From Paraphysomonas bandaiensis (taxonomy: Eukaryota; Chrysophyceae), in assembly GCA_965644295.1 (NCBI GenBank), contig CBFFRP010000136.1:186001-250000 (forward strand): 64,000 nt of DNA, read 5' to 3'. The translations under genes and the position numbers were made by a program. Positions within the stretch are counted from its first letter, which is position 1. The number at the start of each line of letters is the position of its first letter. Positions 55,501 to 64,000 of this stretch are shown piece after piece. The notes below the pieces were generated by a model. The model did not search any database, was not told where the DNA came from, and saw nothing but the letters and a program-made list of their open reading frames with translations.

Positions 55501-55651
55501 TATGCTTCTTAACAACAATAGCTACAATTCGCTAACATGATTGACACCTACAAATATTTAACTTTGTCATGAAGTAGTTCTGAAAGACAGAAACTGTCGC
55601 AATGGACGCTTGGCTAAATACCCCTGCGGGCCGCTAAATATTTCCAAGTCT

Positions 55652-57441
55652 TCATCTGAGAGAGATAATTCCTGATAGATACAAGTTAAAATACAGAAAC
55701 GAATGACATTGACATACTCTGAATTCCCAGGTAAAAGTTAAGCTATCGTCGCCAACGCTACTTTGGCACTGTGGCTTTCTGGCTGCACGCATGAATTCAT
55801 CCAAGGCCGTACGGATCTCATTTGTTATCAAGACCAATGTTGAATCGTTACAGATCTGGTCACCAAAATCAGATTGAAAACACGGCAGAGTAAGGCCGGT
55901 CTGATGCACTTACCACATTGAGAACTCGCAAAATTGGTAGTACAGAGTCTGTCTGGTAGAAACAATCGGATAGCACCACCAGATCTGGCGACAACAACTT
56001 AAGTTCTTGGATACGGGGTTCCTGACTTTTATCTTTCAATGACCAGTCAAACTCCACTACTCGAGATGGTCCGTCATCGCATCCAGTCAAAAGTGCAAGG
56101 TTCTCTCTCAGGACCCCCGCAAGGTTTGGTCGGTCGACAGCAATCACATCCCACCCGCAAAGACTCAGAACGGCGCTTGTGAGCCCGCACCCAGCGCCAA
56201 GATCCACCGCTACAGCGCGATCGCCTTCCACAGGTCGCGCATCATTATTTCTCTGATGAATTAATTCCCGAATAGCCCCAAGAGATGGGTAATGTAACAA
56301 GAACCTACATGTTACACTGTTAATCTACGTCTAATTTGAAAACGATGACGGATAGGTACCTAGACGTCACAACAGAACTCGCCCATAGAACCGCCCCTAT
56401 GCTCCCTGCACTTCCATTCTCTTCATTACTACGTACCAGTTGCTTGATAGTAAGAGTACGCTTGGCTAGATTTTGTCCAGCCAATTGTGGCACCAAGCAA
56501 TGCGCTGATACTACCGGTAAGGTGTCACCCCAGCTGGTCATTTGCAGTCGACCCATTGTATTATCTTGTTCCTCGCATGTGACAAACGTTACTTCCCACA
56601 ACTCTATATCATCAGAGCAGTAGTATGCGTCATGATCACCCAGGGGGATAGTGCGGACGCACAATCCATGCTCAGCTGCCAGCCGACGAAACTCCTGCAG
56701 CAGTTACACAACATAAAAGTTAAGTAAATTCTTCAATAGTTCATACATACATGTCTCGGATCATAAGAAGGGTAAGTCCGATGTTCGTAAGAAAAAATTG
56801 CGGTGCTACTTTCGTCCATGACTGCTTTAACTGCCTGTAACATGCGCGTATGAGTCACGTCAATAATACGCATGTAAGCGGACCAGTATCAATGGCTCTA
56901 TAGGATACAGTTTCGGGAGAACACAATCAGATACCAATACAACATCAAACGGGGGATTCAGCTGATCTACTGGTCCACCCCATTCATATTCACGATAAAC
57001 AACATCAGCTTCATCATTGCCGATGCTGTTTCGGTATATATCTATGTTGCTCTCAAGCAAGTTTCGAACAGAACTTTGATCACTTAAGACAACAGACGCA
57101 CCTAAAGCACAAGCAGCAAGGCCAACGCATCCTGTTCCACTACCAATATCAATCACCCTCTTTGAATTCAACCCACCATTTCCAAAGCGTTTCTCTAAGT
57201 ACTTGACCAGTACATGAGCTGCAGGCCAAACAACAGCACCAGTGCCTATACCCTTGAGCTCACCATTGTCAATCTGATTGAACGACATCTTCCTTCTATC
57301 ATTCAATTCTATTTCATAGATAGGAGAGTTCTGAAATCGCTGTCGCCATTGCAGGCTATTGGCTGCACGCTGAGCCCGCCCGCTCTTCATCCTCACCGCT
57401 CCATCTCGAAACATGCTCGTTATATCAGGAGCACTCGCCAT
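55652..57441 (-). CDS. Tandem-domain METTL21-type (MTF16) methyltransferase
   Basis: Minus exons 57441..56884, 56834..56751, 56694..56360, 56304..55914 and 55855..55652 join to about 523 aa with two complete family-16 methyltransferase domains. Domain 1: 'GIGTGAVVWPAAHVLVKYLE', motif I 'VIDIGSGTGCVGLAA' (~97), post-II 'FDVVLVSDCVL', 'IFSYEHRTYPS' and 'IPLGDHDAYYCSDDIELWEV'. Domain 2: 'GSIGAVLWASSVVTSRYL', motif I 'AVDLGAGCGLTSAVL' (~358), 'PDLVVLSDCFYQTDSV' and 'TLVLITNEIRTALDE'. The family methylates lysines on proteins such as eEF1A, eEF2, Hsp70 and VCP; the target here is unknown. Both domains keep the SAM site; domain 2 has SDCFY where many members have DxxY. The 3' end is uncertain: a splice at GTATGT would replace the last ~17 codons. 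Confidence 0.85.
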
Positions 57442-58561
57442 TATATCTGATTAGCAATAGTCTTTAATGAATGTGTTAGAGAGGCATTAAGTTTCCCTTG
57501 GTCAGTTATATTGTATGCATAGGGTCACAATCTGGTCAATTGAATCCATAATCATGCGGACAGAGCAGAGTGTATTAATGTATGAATGCCCATGCAGCAT
57601 ATGGATAGGATTATAATACAGTGGTTTACCAAACTTAGTCTCCACAAACTACCTAAAAACCCCAGGTTTTCTCTTTTCTGTATCGAAATATCTACAGTAT
57701 ACAGTATATCTATCAAGATATCCTGCATGATGATATGGGGGAGTATCTTAACAGACATGCCGACTGTGATACAGTGCTAATATCGAGTGCTTCGATCACC
57801 TGATATCCTTATTATCTGGAGTCATTATCCAGTATGAACCGGGAGTTATGCACCACTCTCTATGTGTTATCTATACCCATAATATGATATGTGACCACTC
57901 ATGGTTCGTTGGCCTCGTTGTATATCATGCATCATCTGTATACGAAACGTATCCGACACTGTTATATATACCCCGCATGCAGCATACTAGTCTCTATTCT
58001 ACAGCTCTGTCTCCTCTTGCAATTACAACATGTATTGCTGAACGCTGAACGTATATTGCAACAACAACAACAACAATATTCAGTACAATGTATTGAATCT
58101 GTAACCCTGCTTTAGCTTGTATTACAGTTTATGTCAGCAGCAGATCTTATGTCTACATCGTGAGGAGATAAAGCTGTGTATATTAAGGAGTTCATACTTT
58201 GAGTTTCGAGTTCACAGTGAATGAATAATCGCTTTTGTATGTAGAAGGAAAATTCCATTTTTTCTGGTATTAAAATAAAAGTAATTAATGACATTATACC
58301 CGTCAATATTAGCTACAATAATTGTTACTAGGTTCACATAGAACTCACGGACTCACTATTTTCTCAACTACGGGCACATTGTGATGAATATGTCAAGTAG
58401 TAGTATCTCAATCGCATATGCTATGTTTGATAATTCAATACAAATGATTATAATACTTTGCATTCGTGCAAATTATTTGAATATCTCTATTTCCTATTGT
58501 AATACATATGTAACGAAACACCTTCACAAGAACTTAATCCAAACCACTCATAACCGGTAGT
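57442..58561. other. Non-coding stretch between methyltransferase and CFAP52 genes
   Basis: No gene or RNA recognised. Holds a short (CAA)n run at about 58059-58075. Confidence 0.5.
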
Positions 58562-60637
58562 CTACTTATGATCATCCCCCATAATTTCGTCAATATGCGA
58601 CCGCAATTCTGATAGCTCTGGCATCTCCCAGAATATAATATCCCCAAATGCCCCGACAGAGACAATTTGGGATAGATCTGGACTCATTTTAACTGCTTTT
58701 ACACCTCCACTGTGGCCTCTACCTACAGCGGCTGGAATACCGTCATCATAGTGCCACACCTTCACAAGCTTATCTTCACTGCCCGATATAAAAAACTCTC
58801 CTTCAGGCTCAACATCAAGTGACGTCATGACTGCATCTCCACCTTCAATCACACGGATAGCCTGCCCGTCCACAGCATCCCAGTAAGAAAGTTTAAAGTT
58901 GGACCCACAAGTGAGCATCTGAGACTCATCGGGATGGAAGAAGACGCTCGTGAAGACTGTAGGTTCGAAAAAGGCAGTGATACGTACATACCGCTCAAGG
59001 TCCCAAACAATACAGCTCCCATCCGAGGACGCCGATATGCACTGACTACCGTCTCTGTTCACCTTCAGACAATTAATAGCACCCCTGTGCTCTTTTAATG
59101 AAGCCACTAGAGTCTGATGTGAGCTGTGAACATTCCAGATCCTGACTTTCCCTTCATCACCGCCAGACACCATACGCCATGGGGAATGCGAGTCATTGTC
59201 ACAAAGTGCAATTGCCGTCACCTTCTCTGAATGCGCATCCGGAATTACGAACTTCATGCGTCCTGTCTCAGGGTAGAAGGCACGGATCCGCCCATCATTC
59301 CACCCGCTCACCAAAGAGCTTCCGGTGGGAGTTACCTGGCAACACAGACACTCAAGGTTTGGAACCTGGATGCGCAAAAGCTCTTGTCTAATCCGAACAT
59401 TCCATATCCTTATATCTCCAACACTAGAAGTGACAATCAAATCGGGGCATCCTTCAGGAAATGATATATCATTGACAGGACCATGGTGGCATGACATCTT
59501 TAGCTCTACATGACTGAGATCGGCAGACATGAGATACTTATTGCAAAGGTCTGTACCGGCCAAAATCTCATTTTTTGAAGGGGATAGCGAAAGTGACTTC
59601 ACAGCACCCATAAGTTCAGCTTTGCACGATGTTACAACATTCATAGAGTTATTGAGATAGGTGACGGTGCCATCACCTGCACCAACTAGGATATTGGTGT
59701 TACCTGTGTTCTCATTCAGAACACAACGGATTGATCGCACACCCTTTGCAAAGCGATGCTTTGAACAGCCAACCATTGTTGGGCACGTGGTATCGGGGTC
59801 ATTAGGTGAGTGGATATCGTTGCGATCAATCTTTACTTTTATTACATCACCCGTGTGAGTGCCAAAAAATGCGAAGTGGTCGTCGTCAGTGATTGACAAG
59901 CACTGCATAACACGACGGAGCTGACCCATCTTGACGTCCATTGCGTGCAGCTTAGGTAGGGAGAAATCAACTTGCCATACTCTGCAGTTATAATGACCAG
60001 CAGTAACAATACGGTCGTTCCTTCCGTGCAGCCACATTACACACAGTGCAGAGTCCGGTGCAGCTGGAGAGCCACATAAGGCTTCCCCATCCGCCACGCG
60101 CCACACGACCAAAGCGTTATCATCTGGACCACCTAGTGTACATATATAGTCGCTATCACGTGAAAACCCTATGTCTTGAACTTTTCCCAAATGTTGCTTC
60201 AGCTTACGAATTATGCACGCATCTCCAATCATTACCGCTCCAGAGGAGCACATTTTCTTTGCTTCGTCGAAATCCCAGATTATTACATCAGCCTATCTCT
60301 CTATAAGAACAATTGCAATATGACAACAAAATATCACACCTTTACACCAGCGAAATTCTTTTGGCCGGATGCTAATGTACGACCATCACGAGAAATTCGT
60401 ACACAAGTCACCTCGTGAGTGTGTCCATCTAGAAACGATTCTTTATCAGTTTTGACATTCTTAACAACAACCAACGATCCCAGCGCATATACGACAAAAC
60501 GTCCACATGGAGAATACTGCAATGCACCAGTCACATTTCCTGAAGATAACGGCTTTCAGATACATTACAAATACATGCATGACAGTAGTACCACTAAATC
60601 CAATAACCGACTTTATTTTCAAATCAAGAGGATTCAT
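58562..60637 (-). CDS. CFAP52: Cilia- and flagella-associated protein 52 (WDR16)
   Basis: WD40 protein of motile cilia and flagella, an inner-junction component of doublet microtubules in characterised species. Minus exons 60637..60592, 60539..60340 and 60292..58562 give 658 aa with about 11 WD repeats in two propellers. Blocks matching the family: 'SVIGFSG', 'LDGHTHEVTCVRISRDGRTL', 'LGGPDDNALVVWRVADGEAL', 'CGSPAAPD', 'TGQLRRVMQ'-like, 'WNDGRIRAFYPETGRMKFVI', 'VSGGDEGKVRIWNVHSS', 'SASSDGSCIVWDLERY' and 'GSEDKLVKVWHYDDG'. The small first exon is placed by the conserved 'IGFSG' join. Presence implies a flagellate stage. Confidence 0.95.
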
Positions 60638-61235
60638 TTCCCGCTCCCAAAGTGCCTTATTAAAAATTTACGGCAACCAATTTGTCAATAGAGTGATGAT
60701 GAGCGTCTATATCGAATCTTGCATGTAAGAAGAATAAACTCCAATCAGTTCATTGAATTTATGCAGTTACAAAAATGGTTTTCAGTTACAACTCCCATCT
60801 ATTGCAACCGCTGAAGTATCTTGTATGGTCACACTTCATACATTTTCACTGCTACTTTCTTTAAAATACAGTATTTTATATCGATCAGGCAAAACAAAAC
60901 AGGATTTTTTGTTGTATTCTGTTTTTTTGATCAGTATTTCTCCAAAAAAAGGTTCTGACCGACATGTATTTTTATGCAATTTGCTACATGTACTGCAATA
61001 TATGTACTGCTGTATATACAACAGAGTACACGCTGTTATGTACAACAGTACGTGCTGTATGTACTGTATGTCCTCTGTGTACCTGTGCTGTATTCCTTCT
61101 TCATGATCTCTCGGCAGAATAGAATATGCGACTGTGGTCCTGTGCTGTCCGGCCCTCTGATCTCATCAAGAACATCGCATCCCACTGCTCACAATAGTCT
61201 CTATATCGATATTACTACCAGACATTAACCTCATC
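60638..61235. promoter_or_regulatory. Bidirectional spacer (CFAP52 / MDH)
   Basis: 598 bp between divergent ATGs. The half next to MDH (60985-61096) is rich in TGTACTG/GCTGTA words, including TACTGCTGTATAT at 61005-61017 and TGCTGTATTCC at 61086-61096; the latter 11-mer also lies upstream of malic enzyme (9564-9574). Confidence 0.5.
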
Positions 61236-62395
61236 ATGTTCAGCACACGTACTCTTGCAAGGAAGGTGACCACTACTGCTGTCAGGAACTACAAGGTGGC
61301 TGTTGTGGGTGCCAGCGGTGGTATCGGTGGGAGAATACATACATGTTCACACATCACTCTGATGATATATATATATACAGGCCAGCCTCTTTCTCTCCTC
61401 CTCAAACTCGACCACCATGTGACTCAGCTATCGCTGTATGATGTTGTTAATACTCCGGGTGTTGCTGCAGATATCGGACACATATGCACACCTGCGAGGA
61501 CCAGAGGATACGTTGGTCCTGATGAAATCCATCATGCCCTGGATGGATGCGACGTTGTTGTTATTCCAGCAGGTGTTCCAAGAAAGCCAGGAATGACTCG
61601 TGACGACCTGTTCAACACTAATGCTAGTATTGTCCAGGGAATTGCTGAGGCATCCGCTAAAGCGTGTCCCAATGCCATGTTCCTTATTATATCCAACCCC
61701 GTCAACTCCACTGTTCCTATCTTCGCTGAGACATTGAAAAAGAGTGGAGTATACAACAAGAAGCGAGTATTTGGTGTTACTTCCCTCGACGTTGTGCGTG
61801 CTAATGCGTTTGTGGCCGAGAACCAAGGCTTTGACGTGAACAAAATGAACGTACCGGTGATTGGTGGTCACGCGGGCAAAACAATTCTCCCCCTCCTCTC
61901 CCAAGTCCCAGGTGCTAAGTTCAGCGAGGATGATATCGCGAAGCTCACGCATAGAATTCAGGTAATAACTGTCGTAGTGGCAAATGCGCGTGATAACTAA
62001 TACACTCTATGCATAGTTCGGAGGTGACGAGGTCGTTGAAGCCAAGGCTGGTGCTGGGTCTGCCACACTTTCTATGGTATAATAAACGTACTGTACTTAT
62101 GCAGTCACTCATTATTAGATGTACTTGAATCATATAGGCTTACGCTGGTAAATTTTTTGCGAGCCGCCTCATGTCGGCTATGTCCGGCGAAAAGGACGTC
62201 GTGGAGTGTACTTTCGTAGAGAATGATCTCACCTCGGCCCCCTTCTTCTCCACCAAGGTGCGCCTCGGTCCTAACGGCGCAGAAGAAGTTCTACCATTTG
62301 GCGCCCTGAGTAAGTTTGAGCAAGACAGTCTAGATAAACTTGTACCGGACCTCATCGTCCAGGCCAACAAGGGCGTTAGTTTCGTTACCAAGTGA
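61236..62395 (+). CDS. MDH2: Malate dehydrogenase, mitochondrial type
   Basis: Interconverts malate and oxaloacetate with NAD. Exons 61236..61326, 61381..61961, 62017..62076 and 62138..62395 join to 329 aa, typical of the mitochondrial/eubacterial-like enzyme. The N-terminus '[20 protein letters not shown]' has no acidic residues and many Arg/Lys/Ser/Thr, fitting a mitochondrial presequence. Then '[19 protein letters not shown]' (NAD fold, joined across intron 1), substrate loop '[14 protein letters not shown]', '[13 protein letters not shown]', '[12 protein letters not shown]' and the catalytic-His segment '[15 protein letters not shown]' (His194). Exon 3 is only 60 bp ('[18 protein letters not shown]'). 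Confidence 0.97.
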
Positions 62396-63214
62396 ATTTC
62401 CACACAGAGAAGATTTCATGAATTGGTGAAGCTATTGTCCTAGATTTTCGCGAAATTCTTGTAATTTACGTAGTTTTAATTCAGTATCTACCACCAAGGA
62501 ATGAATACCTTATATGACTTATATCATTAATTTTGAGGGAAAGCGCTTACTATATATAATGCTAAAATCTGTTTAAAATTCTTTATATTCGAAAGTGAGT
62601 CTCGACAATGCCCCTTAAGAGCATTGACAAAAAAATCTTTTGAAGTATACCCCATTCGGAGGGCATCCACGATGGTGTTGTTAAACTTAATCTATGTTAG
62701 GTGCTAAGGCCCGGTCACCGGTAACGGTCCATTAATGGGTGTCCAGTTCCCCGCAATTATAATGGCATGAACATTAATGGTTACCAGGCCTTATTTGTTT
62801 ACTTGTGCATGTCATTGGGGCTTGAATAAAATCTCTTGAGATCCCCAAATCCCAAATGACATATTCCTTTTGTCTAATAGTAAGCTACAACTACTCAGTT
62901 CAAAATCTACCATGAAAATTGCTCGTCAATTTATACAGTTGGACATAAAATAAATTTCAAATTTACAACACAGATTAACATATATAACGCACTATTTCTT
63001 CTTTAACTCCCGTTCGACGCCTCCACTGCCCTAATCTAATAATTCAGATGTATTCGTAACAAGCCAGAGTGTACGTAGTAGTATCGGAATTTCTTGCATT
63101 TTTCAATAACTTCATTTGTTCCTTACTTAGATCATTCCTACGAGTTCCAAGCAGAAATACAGTTTTAAAAAGGTAAATCGACATGAATAGTTATCTACAT
63201 ATATATTTCACATG
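62396..63214. other. Non-coding convergent spacer
   Basis: AT-rich; contains one short hAT-derived element at 62705-62793. Nothing else recognised. Confidence 0.5.
62705..62793. mobile_element. MITE related to the first hAT family
   Basis: 89 bp. Ends TAAGGCCCGGTCACC and, inverted, TAAGGCCTGGTAACC. The interior shares CCATTAATGG, GTCCAGTTCCCCGCAATTAT and AATGGCAT with the reverse complement of 1934-2030. No clear target duplication. Confidence 0.7.
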
Positions 63215-63989
63215 CTAGTAATCAATATCTTGACAGTACCACCTATCAGTGTACCATATAGCCAACGTAACTAAGTAAACACACAATCCAAATAATATAA
63301 CAAGCCCAATCTTAGACCTCATAAGCATTCTAATTTGCCACGATTTCTCAGTTAGTAAATCGGTGTCAATATCTCTAATACGTATATAAGATGCAAGCAA
63401 TTCATCAACTTGAAGCACAATGGCCACACCTTTCATGAAAAACTTAGGATGTCAGAAAAGAATCATGAGCAATGCATACCTACAAAGTTACTGATAAGTT
63501 CAAGAAGATTCACGCTCTTACCCATCACCACGCCCACACACAGAAGCTGGAGAAGAGCATTGATTTGCATCATGAAAACAAGGCACCTATGCGAGCGCCC
63601 CAAATGCAGATATCTCATCATCTGGTGCACAGATTCTATCCCCGCTAGTACATATGCGATTATCCAACAACTAGAACAGGATACAACAATCACGTACCGT
63701 ATCCACAACAGAGAGGTATGCCAACTACAACTGCCCAGCTGACCTTTTCTTCAGGGCAAGGGAGCATAGTGTAGAAGAGAGCGGCAAGAGTAAAAAATTG
63801 ACACCACCAGAGCAAATACGCAAAAATTTTCAGAGTTATAGGATAAGGTTTGAAAAGGATTTCTGTTATGCTACTAAGAACCGGATCTTCATTCGACGCC
63901 GGCATATATTTGCTCAGCGAATCCACTTGAGAGTTAACTTCGTTGAAGAATATGTCGAGTGCCTCTACACCATATTTAGATCCTGATCT
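63215..63989 (-). CDS. Multi-pass membrane protein, C-terminal part (5' truncated by window)
   Basis: Exons (minus) 63989..63698, 63644..63484 and 63442..63215 form a continuous frame of about 226 residues. A 3' splice site (TTTGCAG) sits just beyond 63989, so earlier exons lie outside the window. At least five hydrophobic stretches are visible: 'IFAYLLWWCQFFTLAALFY', 'VSWAVVVGIPLCCGY', 'LVFMMQINALLQLLCVGVVM', 'FFMKGVAIVLQV' and 'KIGLVILFGLCVYLVTLAIW'. It ends in a short tail 'YTDRWYCQDIDY'. The first part is soluble-like ('GVEALDIFFNEVNSQVDSLS'). I do not recognise the family; transporter or membrane-enzyme roles are both possible. Confidence 0.7.
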
Positions 63990-64000
63990 CTGCAAACGGG

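Overview
This window is nuclear DNA from a microbial eukaryote. The genes use the standard code and are split by short GT-AG introns of roughly 40-75 bp. They include an S7 ribosomal protein, importin beta, ATM kinase, cytosolic AspRS and mitochondrial MDH. CFAP52, a motile-cilium protein, implies that the organism or its recent ancestor has flagella. I cannot name the lineage from the sequence alone. Exon joins were worked out by eye from reading frame, splice consensus and family similarity.

Layout. 0-1.3 kb holds the 3' end of a bromodomain gene carrying five 36-aa repeats. 1.9-3.8 kb is a decayed hAT DNA transposon. 5.9-7.1 kb is a makorin-type RING/CCCH gene, convergent with an NADP-malic enzyme gene (7.4-9.4 kb, minus). 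10.8-11.5 kb (minus) is a YecM-like gene, head-to-head with a 12-exon gene (11.9-18.4 kb) that ends in a CKK microtubule-binding domain and carries twenty 35-aa repeats. 18.8-24.3 kb is a young Ty1/copia retrotransposon inserted into another hAT copy. A second hAT family lies at 25.6-26.4 kb. Importin beta (27.3-30.2 kb, minus) and an intronless ATM gene (30.8-40.7 kb, plus) diverge from about 0.5 kb. 40.9-48.0 kb is a decayed copia element containing a 1.5-1.6 kb inverted duplication. A tRNA-Ser(CGA) follows, then AspRS with a WHEP domain (49.6-51.6 kb), an LRR gene (minus) divergent from RPS7, a protein with two tandem methyltransferase domains (55.7-57.4 kb, minus), CFAP52 (minus) divergent from MDH, and the end of a multi-pass membrane protein (minus) at the right edge.

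How the genes relate. They are mostly housekeeping genes with no operon logic. Four pairs are head-to-head and share 0.38-0.60 kb spacers. Malic enzyme and malate dehydrogenase are both malate enzymes and have similar short motifs upstream. The CKK protein, CFAP52 and possibly the LRR protein point to microtubule or axoneme biology.

The items most worth a second look are the CKK protein and its repeat array, the eukaryotic YecM-like protein, the WHEP-AspRS fusion, the duplicated methyltransferase, and the palindromic copia element with its embedded Tudor-like reading frame.
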